Shown here piece by piece: positions 31,487 to 40,246 of a stretch of 48,457 bases of DNA. Each line of letters begins with the position of its first letter. Position 1 is the first letter of the stretch. This stretch comes from Arthrobacter cavernae (GTDB taxonomy: Bacteria; Actinomycetota; Actinomycetes; Actinomycetales; Micrococcaceae), in contig NZ_JAFNLL010000033.1 in the NCBI RefSeq assembly GCF_017368795.1, forward strand, positions 1 through 48,457. Reading direction: 5' to 3'. The notes below the pieces were generated by a model that saw only the letters and a list, made by a program, of their open reading frames with translations, had not been told where the DNA came from and made no database searches. The translations under genes and the position numbers were made by a program.

Positions 31487-31519
31487 CAGGCGGCGGCGCT
31501 GGTTTTTGCCCGCCGCCTG
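31487..31519 (+). terminator. Hairpin after the NCS2 permease
   Basis: CAGGCGGCGG pairs with CCGCCGCCTG around a T-rich 13-nt loop, 22 bp after the permease stop. A short TGTTGTGT follows, so it is a moderate terminator. Confidence 0.6.
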
Positions 31520-31534
31520 TTGTGTGCTTGAACC

Positions 31535-32500
31535 ATGGAAACCAGCGCCTTCTCCGCAGATGTCCGCCCCGCGCCCTGGACCGGCCGCTTCGACGGCGAC
31601 GGCGACGCCCACCGCCGCTGGTGGCAGGCCATCGCCCCGCACACCCCGGCGTCCGCGGACGGCGCCACCCGGCCCGCCGTCGTCGTGGGTTTCTGCAGCG
31701 ATGAAGGCGTGCGGCGCAACAAGGGCCGCACCGGTGCCGCGGCGGCCCCGGCCGCCATCCGCGCCGCGCTGGGTCCGCTGGCGTACCACCTGGACCGTTC
31801 GGTGTTCGACGCCGGCGACGTGGTGGTTGACGGCGGCTCACTGGAGGCGGGGCAGGAGCGCGCCGGACGCGCCGTTTCCGGGCTGCTCGACGCCGGCAAC
31901 CTCACCGTGCTGCTGGGCGGCGGGCACGAGACCGCCTTCGCCAGCTACCTGGGCGTAGCGGGTTCCGCGGCCGTGCGTGGTTCCGAAGCAGCGCCCGGCA
32001 AGCGCCTGGGCGTGCTGAACCTTGACGCCCACTTCGATCTGCGCGACGAGCCGGTGCCCAGCTCCGGCACACCGTTCCTGCAGATGGCCCGCGCGGAAGC
32101 CGCCGCGGGACGCGGACTGAACTACGCCGTCGTCGGGATTTCCGAGCCGAACAACACCCGCACGCTCTTCGACACCGCGGACCGGCTGGGCGTGAAGTAC
32201 CTGCTGGATGAGGACTGCTCCGCCGGGGCCGTGGAGGAGTTCGTCGCCGGGTTCCTGGCGGACATCGACGTGCTGTACCTGACGATCGACCTCGACGTGC
32301 TGCCGGCGTCGGTGGCCCCGGGCGTGAGCGCCCCGGCCGCGTACGGCGTGCCCCTGCCGGTCATCAGCGCCGTGTGCCGGCAGGTGGCCGCGAGCGGGAA
32401 GCTGCTGCACCTGGACGTGGCCGAGCTGAACCCGGACTTCGACATCGACTCCCGCACGGCCAAGGTGGCGGCCCGGCTGGTGAACACCCTGCTGGCGTAG
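31535..32500 (+). CDS. hutG: Formimidoylglutamase
   Basis: A 321-residue arginase-family enzyme of histidine degradation, hydrolysing N-formimidoyl-glutamate to glutamate and formamide. All Mn ligands are visible: GGGHE (H131), the N-L-D164-A-H166-F-D168 block and TIDLDVLP near residue 252. The N-terminus with WTGRFDGDGDAHRRWWQ and GFCSDEGVRRNKGRTGAAAA is specific to HutG rather than agmatinase. It is separated from hutH-hutU by tRNA-Cys and the glutamate dehydrogenase gene, so it is not co-transcribed with them, but it completes the route from histidine to glutamate. Confidence 0.93.
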   Translation: METSAFSADVRPAPWTGRFDGDGDAHRRWWQAIAPHTPASADGATRPAVVVGFCSDEGVRRNKGRTGAAAAPAAIRAALGPLAYHLDRSVFDAGDVVVDGGSLEAGQERAGRAVSGLLDAGNLTVLLGGGHETAFASYLGVAGSAAVRGSEAAPGKRLGVLNLDAHFDLRDEPVPSSGTPFLQMARAEAAAGRGLNYAVVGISEPNNTRTLFDTADRLGVKYLLDEDCSAGAVEEFVAGFLADIDVLYLTIDLDVLPASVAPGVSAPAAYGVPLPVISAVCRQVAASGKLLHLDVAELNPDFDIDSRTAKVAARLVNTLLA

Positions 32501-32533
32501 GGGCGCTGCCCGCATAAGGCGCGTCACGCCAAG

Positions 32534-32571
32534 CAACCCGGCGCAACCCGGCTCAACCCTGGGCAACCCGG
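32534..32571 (+). repeat. Short tandem repeat, four CAACCCGG-like units
   Basis: CAACCCGG occurs at 32534, 32544 and 32564, with a one-base-longer variant (CAACCCTGG) at 32554, giving a 10-bp period. It lies between hutG and the tRNA gene; its role is unknown. Confidence 0.55.
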
Positions 32572-32619
32572 CGAAACCGTTCTTGGAGCGCGCCCAGCGG
32601 CCTGCCTATTCTCGATGCA

Positions 32620-32690
32620 CGTGGTGTACCCAAGAGGCCAGGGAGCTGCCTGCAAAGCAGCGCACGCGGGTTCGAATCCCGCCACCACGT
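32620..32690 (+). tRNA. tRNA-Cys (anticodon GCA)
   Basis: A 71-nt cloverleaf. The acceptor stem is CGTGGTG/CACCACG, the D arm CCC/GGG, the anticodon stem GCTGC/GCAGC with loop CTGCAAA, the variable loop 4 nt, and the T arm GCGGG-TTCGAAT-CCCGC. The discriminator base is U, as required for cysteine identity. The acceptor begins with a C1-G72 pair instead of the usual G1-C72. CCA is not encoded. It lies alone rather than in the Gly-Cys-Val cluster common in actinobacteria. Confidence 0.88.
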
Positions 32691-32824
32691 CTCTGGCCGG
32701 CCATGGCTTGCTTGTCTCCGCGGGGGTGGACTGCCTGCCCTGCGCCAGCCATCATGAAAGGAGGCGCAAGGTTTCGCCGACCGCATTAGCACGGCCGCTC
32801 TTTGCGCGGTGGAGGCGCAGCGAC

Positions 32825-35800
32825 ATGTCACCAAGGATCGAGCCCGCGGACCACGCCGGCGGATCCGCGCAGGCCGGCGAATCCATCCGAACCGCGGACA
32901 GGTTCCTGACCGACTATTACGAGCACGTGGCCGACGACGATGTCCGCAACTACACGGCGGATACACTCCTGGAGCGGGCACGGTACCACCGATCGCTGGC
33001 GGAGCGGCGGACTCCCGGTCAGGCCGTAATCGGCGTACTGAACGAGGCCGATGCCAGCCTCGTTGCGATCGTCACCGACGACATGCCCTACCTGGTCCCG
33101 TCGGTCACCGCGGAAATCGCCAGGGACAACGCCTCCATCCGCATCCTGGTCCACCCCACTTTCATCGTCAGCCGGGATCCCACAACCCACGCGCTGACGG
33201 ACGTCCGCCGCGGACCGCTGCGGACGGGACTGCCATCCGGCGTCGACCTTCATGCGCAAGCCACGCCTTCCGTGCCCTCCGCCCCCATGCACCACGGCGA
33301 CGGCGGACCGCTCACCGAGGCTTGGATCGCCGTCGAGATTTCCCGGCTTCCGGACGAGGCGAGCGCAGACCGCCTCGTCGAGCGCCTGCAGACCGTCCTG
33401 GGTGATGTCCGGGCCGCGGCGGAAGACACGGCAGCCATCCACGAGGAATTGGCGGGCGAGGTCCGCGGCCTGGAGGAGCTCTCGCAGACGGTCCCTGCAG
33501 CGCGGGAGGTCCAGGAGTTGCTGCGCTGGCTGGACGACGGGAATTTCGCGTTTCTGGGATACCGCGGCCGGCGCGGACTGGGACTGCTCCGGGACACGGC
33601 GGACGCTTCGCACCACGAACCCGCCACTGCCACGAATCCTTCCATGGGGACGGGAACAGCGCCGGTGCTGACCCTCACCAAGTCCACCCTCCGCTCCACC
33701 GTCCTCCGCCGGGCCTACCTCGACGAAATCAGCCTGGCCACGGTTAATAACGACGGCACACGCATCGGCGAGCGCACCTTCGTTGGCCTCTTTGCTCCCA
33801 GCTCTGCCTCCCGTTCGGCCCTCCAGATCCCCGTCATCCGGAACACCGTGGATGAAGTGCTGCGGACGTTCGGCTACTCGCCCACCTCGCATCACGGCAA
33901 GGAACTCCTGGCCGTGCTGGAGGCCTATCCCCGCGACGAACTGTTCCACATTGATGCGGGCCAGCTGGCCGGGCACGCGCGCGACATCCTGCGCCTCCAG
34001 GAGCGCCACAGCACCAGATTGTTCCTACGCCTGGACTCGCACGGGCGATTCATGACCGCGCTGGTCTTCCTGCCGCGGCACCGCTACAGCACGGCCGTCC
34101 GGCTCAATATTGAACGCGAACTGCGGGAGGCCTTCGGCTCCGACGCCATCGAGTTCGAGCTTCGCCTGGGCGAATCCGCCATGGCGCGTGTTTTCTTCCG
34201 GGTCCTGCTGCCTGGCGAGGGCCTGTTGCCTAGCGGGGGAGCGGCCGCCGTCGTCGATTCTGCGGTGCTGGAGCAGCGGATCATCGCCGCCACAAGATCC
34301 TGGGCGGAAGGCCTGGACGAGGCGCTGCAGGCAAGATTCCCGGCGGACAAAGCCTCGCGGCTGTCCCGGGAATGGGCCACCGCCTTCCCGGCCAGCTACA
34401 AAGCCGACTACGACGTGGAAGACGCGGTTGAGGACATCGTCCGGTTTGAGAGCTTCGGACCCGGGGTGGAGGTCGACACCGCAGACCCGCTGCTGACCGT
34501 GTACCGGCGCCCTGGGACTGCGGTCCTGGCCGAGGACGCACGGATCCGGCTCTATTTGACGCGGCCGCAGAGCCTCACCCAGATTTTGCCGTTCTTCCAT
34601 AACCTGGGCCTGAAGGTCCTCGACCAGCGTCCGTTCGATGTGCAGCGCGCCGACGGCCGGTCCTTCTTCCTCTACGACCTCGGGCTCCAGTACCCGCGCG
34701 GGGTAGATCCCGTGGGCACCGGCGAGCTGCTGGCCGGCTCATTCTGTGCCGCGATGCGTGGTGACATGGAGTCGGACGCCTTCGATGCGCTCGTGATCCG
34801 GGAGCGGATCGACTGGCGGCGGACAACAATCCTGCGAGCGTACGCGAAGTACCTCCGGCAGTTGGGGAGCACCAATTCGTACGGATTCATCGCGGACACC
34901 CTCCGCGAGAACGTCCGGGCAACCCATGCGCTGCTTGCCCTGTTCGAGACGAAGTTCGATCCCGACCGCTTTGATCCTGACCTTTTCGATCCTGACCTGC
35001 TCCAGCCGAATCTCTTGGAAGAGGGCAGCAGGTTCAACCGCCGGGCCCGGGCCGTCGAGGCTGCCCGCAAGGAGCTGTCGGAGGCCATCGACGCCGTCCC
35101 GGTCCTCGACGCTGACCGCCTCCTGCGGCAGTTGGCGAGCCTGGTGGATGCCACGCTGCGCACCAACTTCTACCTGAACAAGCCGTACGTGAGCTTCAAG
35201 CTCAACCCTTCCATGGTCCCGGCCGCGCCGGCGCCCCGGCCACAGTTCGAAATCTGGGTCTACTCACCACGCGTTGAGGGCGTCCACTTGCGCTTCGGCG
35301 CCATCGCCCGCGGTGGCCTGCGCTGGTCCGACCGCCGTGAAGACTTCCGCACGGAAATCCTGGGACTCGTGAAGGCCCAGACGGTCAAGAATGCCGTCAT
35401 CGTGCCCACCGGAGCGAAGGGCGGCTTCTACCCCAAGCACCTCCCGGACCCCGCCGAATACCGGGCGGCATGGCTGGCCGAGGGCCAGGAAAGCTATCGG
35501 ATCTTCATCCGCGGGCTGCTGGACCTCACGGACAACCTGCTTGCGGATCCCGACGGCGGGACGAACGGACGTGTGGTTCCGCCGCCACGGGTCGTGAGGC
35601 ACGACGGCGACGACTACTACCTCGTGGTGGCCGCGGACAAAGGTACGGCGACGTTCTCCGACATCGCCAACGCGCTGGCGGCGGAGTACGGATTCTGGCT
35701 GGGGGATGCCTTCGCTTCGGGCGGATCGGTGGGCTACGACCACAAACAGATGGGCATCACCGCCCGCGGCGCCTGGGAGTCCGTGCGGCACCACTTCAGC

Positions 35801-37747
35801 GAACTTCTGATCGACTCCCGCACCGAGGACTTCACGGTGGTGGGCATCGGCGACATGAGCGGCGATGTGTTCGGCAACGGCATGCTGCTCTCCAGCCACA
35901 TCAAGCTGGTTGCTGCCTTCGACCACCGGCACATCTTCCTGGACCCCACGCCCGATCCGGCGGTGTCCCATGCCGAACGGGCGCGGCTGTTCAAACTCCC
36001 GCGCTCGTCCTGGGCCGACTACGACCCCGGCAAGCTCAGCCCCGGCGGAGGGGTGTTCTCCCGGCTGGAGAAGTCGATCGGCATCACCGACCCCGTCCGC
36101 CTCGCCTTGGGACTGGCGGAAGGCACGACGGCGATGTCCCCGCCTGAGCTGCTGAGGGCCGTCCTCATGGCCCCGGTGGACCTGCTGTACAACGGCGGAA
36201 TCGGCACCTACGTCAAAGCCACCACTGAGTCGCATGCCGACGTCGGAGACAAATCAAACGATGCCATCCGGGTCAACGCCGCCCAGCTCCGCACCCACAT
36301 CATCGCCGAAGGCGGCAACCTCGGCATCACCCAGCGAGGCAGGATAGAGGCGGCGCTGGGCGGGGTCCTGCTGAACACGGACGCAATCGACAACTCTGCC
36401 GGCGTGGACTGTTCGGACCACGAAGTGAACATCAAGATCTTCCTCGACCGAATGATCGCCGCAGGCAAGATGTCTGTTGAGGAAAGGACGGGCTTCCTGC
36501 ACTCGCTCCGGGACGAAGTGGGCCGGCTCGTGCTGAAAACCAACGTGGACCAGAACGTCCTCCTGCTCAACGACAAGCAATTGGTCCTCAAATGGAGCCC
36601 GAGCTTCGAGCGGACCATGGAGTGGCTGGACTCCGCCACGGACCTTGACCGTAAGCTCGAAGGCTTGCCCACCACGGAGGAGCTGAAGGCACGCGTCGAA
36701 ACCGGAATGGGGCTGACCACGCCCGAACTCGCCGTCCTGGCGGCGTATGCCAAGATCGAGCTGGCGCGCGAACTGACCGAGGGCGGGCTGGCGGACGAGC
36801 CATGGTTCTCGCAGACGCTGCACGAGTATTTCCCCCGCCAGCTCTCCGAGCGGTTCGGCGACGATCTCGCCACGCATCCCCTGCGGCGCCAGATCGTGGC
36901 CACTGTGGTGGCCAACGACATGATCAACCTCGGCGGCATAGCCTTCGCTTTCCGTGCCATGGAGGAAACCACGGTTTCCGCAGCCGCGGTGGCGCGCGGA
37001 TTCGTGGTGATGCGCCATCTTTGGGACTTCGACTCAGTCACTGAGGCCTTGGCCCAGCTGCCTGCCAGCCTCCCCAGTGAGCACGGATGCGCCGTGGCGT
37101 TGGACATGAGGCGGCTCCTCGACCGGTCCACCCGCTGGTACGTCACCCACGATTTCCGGGACAAGCCCATTGCCGATGCCTTGGCCCGGTTGGAGCAGCC
37201 CATGTCCCTCATGCGGGCCAATTTCACGAGCTTCCTGCACGGCATCAACCTGAACCATGCCCTGAAACGCCTCGCCCACACTGACTCCGTCGGACTGCCC
37301 CATGCCTTGGGAATCCGGGCCTCCGAGCTCCTGGTCTGCTACGGGCTTCTGGACATTTGCGCGATAGCCGAGGAACTGCAAGAACCCGTGGAGACCGTGG
37401 CGGAGGTCTACTTCGCCGTCTTCGAACGCATCTCGGCCGTACCACTGCTGGAGCACATCACCATGCTTCCCCGTGATACCCATTGGGAGGCGTTGGCGCG
37501 GGCCGCGCTGCGGGACGACATGTACCTGGTCCTGGCCGACATGACCAAAGCCGTGGTCCGGCACACGCCCCGTTCCTCGGAAGCAGCAGCAGAACCGGTG
37601 GAGCGGATCATGGACTGGGAACGCGGAAACATCGAACAACTCGCCCGCATCCAGGACACCATCAAGGAGGCCATCAAGCCAGGTCCGGTGGATATCGCGG
37701 CACTGTCCGTGGCCGTGAAACTCCTCCGTGCCACCGTGCGGCGGTGA
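32825..37747 (+). CDS. NAD-dependent glutamate dehydrogenase, 180-kDa class
   Basis: A 1640-residue enzyme oxidising glutamate to 2-oxoglutarate and ammonia, the catabolic class with long N-terminal regulatory domains. The N-terminal region is ADRFLTDYYEHVADDDVRNY, followed by ACT-like segments (RLNIERELREAFGSDAIEFE). The catalytic core has RGGLRWSDRREDFRTEILGL and the active-site lysine in VPTGAKGGFYPKHL (about residue 862). The NAD-domain features are GDMSGDVFGNGMLLSSHIKL (about 1009) and AEGGNLGITQRGRIEAALGG. The start has GGAGG nine bases upstream. An unusual FDPDRFDPDLFDPDLL insert lies near residue 715. It consumes the glutamate made by the neighbouring Hut enzymes. Confidence 0.96.
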   Translation: MSPRIEPADHAGGSAQAGESIRTADRFLTDYYEHVADDDVRNYTADTLLERARYHRSLAERRTPGQAVIGVLNEADASLVAIVTDDMPYLVPSVTAEIARDNASIRILVHPTFIVSRDPTTHALTDVRRGPLRTGLPSGVDLHAQATPSVPSAPMHHGDGGPLTEAWIAVEISRLPDEASADRLVERLQTVLGDVRAAAEDTAAIHEELAGEVRGLEELSQTVPAAREVQELLRWLDDGNFAFLGYRGRRGLGLLRDTADASHHEPATATNPSMGTGTAPVLTLTKSTLRSTVLRRAYLDEISLATVNNDGTRIGERTFVGLFAPSSASRSALQIPVIRNTVDEVLRTFGYSPTSHHGKELLAVLEAYPRDELFHIDAGQLAGHARDILRLQERHSTRLFLRLDSHGRFMTALVFLPRHRYSTAVRLNIERELREAFGSDAIEFELRLGESAMARVFFRVLLPGEGLLPSGGAAAVVDSAVLEQRIIAATRSWAEGLDEALQARFPADKASRLSREWATAFPASYKADYDVEDAVEDIVRFESFGPGVEVDTADPLLTVYRRPGTAVLAEDARIRLYLTRPQSLTQILPFFHNLGLKVLDQRPFDVQRADGRSFFLYDLGLQYPRGVDPVGTGELLAGSFCAAMRGDMESDAFDALVIRERIDWRRTTILRAYAKYLRQLGSTNSYGFIADTLRENVRATHALLALFETKFDPDRFDPDLFDPDLLQPNLLEEGSRFNRRARAVEAARKELSEAIDAVPVLDADRLLRQLASLVDATLRTNFYLNKPYVSFKLNPSMVPAAPAPRPQFEIWVYSPRVEGVHLRFGAIARGGLRWSDRREDFRTEILGLVKAQTVKNAVIVPTGAKGGFYPKHLPDPAEYRAAWLAEGQESYRIFIRGLLDLTDNLLADPDGGTNGRVVPPPRVVRHDGDDYYLVVAADKGTATFSDIANALAAEYGFWLGDAFASGGSVGYDHKQMGITARGAWESVRHHFSELLIDSRTEDFTVVGIGDMSGDVFGNGMLLSSHIKLVAAFDHRHIFLDPTPDPAVSHAERARLFKLPRSSWADYDPGKLSPGGGVFSRLEKSIGITDPVRLALGLAEGTTAMSPPELLRAVLMAPVDLLYNGGIGTYVKATTESHADVGDKSNDAIRVNAAQLRTHIIAEGGNLGITQRGRIEAALGGVLLNTDAIDNSAGVDCSDHEVNIKIFLDRMIAAGKMSVEERTGFLHSLRDEVGRLVLKTNVDQNVLLLNDKQLVLKWSPSFERTMEWLDSATDLDRKLEGLPTTEELKARVETGMGLTTPELAVLAAYAKIELARELTEGGLADEPWFSQTLHEYFPRQLSERFGDDLATHPLRRQIVATVVANDMINLGGIAFAFRAMEETTVSAAAVARGFVVMRHLWDFDSVTEALAQLPASLPSEHGCAVALDMRRLLDRSTRWYVTHDFRDKPIADALARLEQPMSLMRANFTSFLHGINLNHALKRLAHTDSVGLPHALGIRASELLVCYGLLDICAIAEELQEPVETVAEVYFAVFERISAVPLLEHITMLPRDTHWEALARAALRDDMYLVLADMTKAVVRHTPRSSEAAAEPVERIMDWERGNIEQLARIQDTIKEAIKPGPVDIAALSVAVKLLRATVRR

Positions 37748-37850
37748 GACCCAGGTCACCAGCCTGCCAGTCATCTTACAAATATTCCGGACAGAGGTCC
37801 TATGATTGATGGGTCGCCCTCGAAGGCGGCAAGCAATAGGAGGCTCCCCA

Positions 37851-38072
37851 ATGACCGCCGTATCCACCTTGGAACGCGAAATCCGTTTGTCCTTTTCCCG
37901 GGCCGACGAGATCCACGACGGCCTCGACCGCGCCGTCGAATCCCTCATCGAGACCGCAGCACAGGACGCCGCCTGCGGCATCCTGGTGACGCGCCACGAT
38001 CCGGGCACATACACCGTTGCCCTGGACGAATCCGTGCCCTTCGGCCAGACCCGCGAGGCCATCGCCGCCTGA
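37851..38072 (+). CDS. Small conserved hypothetical protein
   Basis: A 73-residue soluble protein, STLEREIRLSFSRADEIHDG then LDRAVESLIETAAQDAACGI, ending VALDESVPFGQTREAIAA. A perfect AGGAGG lies eight bases before the ATG. No known domain is recognised; it has an alpha-helical N-terminal half and a short beta segment (GILVTRHDPGTYTVAL). It is followed by a very strong bidirectional terminator. Confidence 0.75.
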   Translation: MTAVSTLEREIRLSFSRADEIHDGLDRAVESLIETAAQDAACGILVTRHDPGTYTVALDESVPFGQTREAIAA

Positions 38073-38088
38073 TCCCCGAGTTCCACGC

Positions 38089-38158
38089 AAAAAACCGGGG
38101 CTTGTTCGCAATTCCCGCCCTACAAAGTGCGGTATTGCGAACAAGCCCCGGTTTTTTT
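38089..38158. terminator. Strong bidirectional intrinsic terminator
   Basis: A perfect 18-bp stem (CCGGGGCTTGTTCGCAAT and complement) with a 21-nt loop, flanked by six A residues before and seven T residues after. It serves both convergent small genes. Confidence 0.95.
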
Positions 38159-38202
38159 GGTGCCTCAGTCTTTCGGTTTCCAGTCTATCCGGCTGGCGTA
38201 AG

Positions 38203-38451
38203 CTACGCCCGGCGCAGCACCACGCCGTCGGACTTCATGAAGAGCTGCTTGGCGGCCTCGTCGGCGCCGGGCCCCGCGGGTTCAAGCCACACCACGTTGC
38301 CGCTGACCGAGACCTCCTGCACCGCCCCGGCTGCGATCACATGTGCGTGTTTGAGGACTTCGATCCGCTCCCCCACCTTCAAGGCTCCCCAGTCGGAAAC
38401 CGTGGCGGACTGTGCGATTCGCTTGGACAGGACTGCCACGCGTGCCTTCAT
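38203..38451 (-). CDS. Small conserved hypothetical protein
   Basis: An 82-residue protein starting MKARVAVLSKRIAQSATVSD and ending MKSDGVVLRRA. VGERIEVLKHAHVIAAGAVQ with EVSVSGNVVWLEPAG suggests a small beta-barrel. There is no signal peptide. No family is recognised with confidence. It is transcribed alone between two terminator-bounded units. Confidence 0.7.
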   Translation of the reverse strand: MKARVAVLSKRIAQSATVSDWGALKVGERIEVLKHAHVIAAGAVQEVSVSGNVVWLEPAGPGADEAAKQLFMKSDGVVLRRA

Positions 38452-38645
38452 TGAACCTCTACCCCTTTGTGGATGTTCTCTGTATGGATTTGTATGGACG
38501 GTTGCCCGTCAAGCCCACGACACCGTTGGCGTGGACGTGACGTACACCATAAGTTCTACTACATTTGCCACGCCCCGGAGACTGCGTTGCGAACAATTTC
38601 CGGGGCGTGACAAATCTGCTCAGCGAATGAGCGCTTTATTCGGCG

Positions 38646-40244
38646 TCAGGCCAGAATCCCGACGGCGGATTCGGCGGCCGCGCGGACCTCACCGGAGCCG
38701 ACCAGGCGGTCGGCCGCTTCCAGTTCCGGGGACAGGAACCTGTCGGTTCCCGGACCCTGGACCACTCGGCGCAGCACCTCGATCACCGCTGCACCCGCCG
38801 GGCCCGGCGTCAGTTCGCCGTCGGACAGCTGGGTGCGCATGTCGATGGCTCGGGCGGACGCCACCAGCTCCACGGCCAGGACGCGGCGGAGGTTCTCCAC
38901 GGCCTTGCGCAGCTTCCGGGCGGCGTGCCAGCCCATGGAGACGTGGTCTTCTTGCATGGCGGAGCTCGGGATGGAGTCCACCGACGCCGGAACGGCCAGG
39001 CGCTTGTTGTCCGAGACCAGGCCGGCCTGGGTGTACTGGGCGATCATCAGGCCGGAGTCCACACCGGGATCGTCGGCCAGGAAGGCCGGGAGGCCGTGCG
39101 AGCGGGCCGGGTCCAGCATGCGGTCCGTGCGGCGCTCGGCGATCGAGGACAGGTCCGCGACGGCGATCGCCAGGAAGTCCAGCACGTAGGCCACGGGGGC
39201 GCCGTGGAAGTTGCCGTTGGAGGACACCCGGCCGTCCGGGAGGACCACCGGGTTGTCGATGGCCGCCGCGAGTTCGCGCGAGGCCACCAGCTCTGCGTGG
39301 GTGATGGTGTCGCGGACGGCACCGGCAACCTGCGGGGCGCAGCGCAGCGAGTAGGCGTCCTGGACCTTGGTGTCGCCCTCACGGTGCGAGGCCACAATCG
39401 GCGAGTTGGAGAGCACGCGCAGCATGTTGTCCGCGCTGGCAGCCTGGCCCGGGTGCGGGCGCAGGGCGGCGTGCAGCTCGGGCAGGAACACCTGGTCCGT
39501 GCCGAGCAGCGCCTCGACGCTGAGCGCGGCGGTGATGTCCGCCGTCGTGAGCAGCATTCGCAGGTCCGCGATGGCCATCAGGAGCATGCCGAGCATGCCC
39601 TCGGTGCCGTTGACCAGCGCCAGGCCTTCCTTCTCCGCGAGGGTGACCGGCGCGATGCCGTGCTCGGCGAGGAGATCCGCGACGGCGGGACGGCCGGCGG
39701 TGCCGTAGAGCTCGCCGTCGGGGCCCGTGGCCTCGCCTTCGCCCATGAGGACGAGGGCGCAGTGGGACAGCGGGGCGAGGTCGCCGGAGCAGCCGAGCGA
39801 GCCGAATTCGCGGACCAGCGGGGTGATGCCGGCGTTGAGGACGTCCACCATGGTCTGCAGGACCACGGGGCGCACACCGGTGCGGCCGGATGCGAGCGTC
39901 TTGGCACGCAGGAACATGATGCCGCGGACCACCTCGCGCTCCACGGCCGGGCCCATGCCGGCGGCGTGGCTGCGGATGAGCGACTTCTGCAGCTGGGTGC
40001 GCAGATCGGTGGGGATGTGGCGGTTGGCCAGGGCACCGAAGCCCGTGGAGATGCCGTAGGCGGGGACCTCGCTGTGGGCGAGGCCGTCAATGTGGGCGCG
40101 GACCTTGGCCACCGTGTCCAGGGCTTCCTGGGAGATGGTCACCTTGGCGTCGTGGCGTGCGACGGCGACGACGTCTTCCGGCGTGACGCCGCTGGAGCCG
40201 AGGATCACCGTTTGGTTGCTGAGGGATGTTGCTGTGATGGTCAC
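38646..40244 (-). CDS. hutH: Histidine ammonia-lyase
   Basis: A 532-residue enzyme that converts histidine to urocanate and ammonia. The N-terminus has YGISTGFGALANRHI with the catalytic Tyr. The prosthetic MIO group would form at C152-S153-G154 in GSLGCSGDLAPLSHCALVLM; most characterised enzymes have Ala-Ser-Gly. EALLGTDQVFLPELHALRP-like and QDAYSLRCAPQVAGAVRD motifs follow, and SSAMQEDHVSMGWHAARKLR near the end carries the conserved acidic residues. It starts 2 bp after the hutU stop, so the two are co-transcribed. Confidence 0.96.
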   Translation of the reverse strand: MTITATSLSNQTVILGSSGVTPEDVVAVARHDAKVTISQEALDTVAKVRAHIDGLAHSEVPAYGISTGFGALANRHIPTDLRTQLQKSLIRSHAAGMGPAVEREVVRGIMFLRAKTLASGRTGVRPVVLQTMVDVLNAGITPLVREFGSLGCSGDLAPLSHCALVLMGEGEATGPDGELYGTAGRPAVADLLAEHGIAPVTLAEKEGLALVNGTEGMLGMLLMAIADLRMLLTTADITAALSVEALLGTDQVFLPELHAALRPHPGQAASADNMLRVLSNSPIVASHREGDTKVQDAYSLRCAPQVAGAVRDTITHAELVASRELAAAIDNPVVLPDGRVSSNGNFHGAPVAYVLDFLAIAVADLSSIAERRTDRMLDPARSHGLPAFLADDPGVDSGLMIAQYTQAGLVSDNKRLAVPASVDSIPSSAMQEDHVSMGWHAARKLRKAVENLRRVLAVELVASARAIDMRTQLSDGELTPGPAGAAVIEVLRRVVQGPGTDRFLSPELEAADRLVGSGEVRAAAESAVGILA

Positions 40245-40246
40245 TG

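Noticed and set aside
29908..31905. Very long minus-strand open frame upstream of the CopC start, antisense to the permease and hutG
   Set aside because: It has no family motifs and lies opposite two clear genes; it is an artefact of high GC. Only its last 213 codons are the real CopC gene.
32828..34009. 393-codon minus-strand open frame within glutamate dehydrogenase
   Set aside because: Shadow of the real gene; no recognisable domain.
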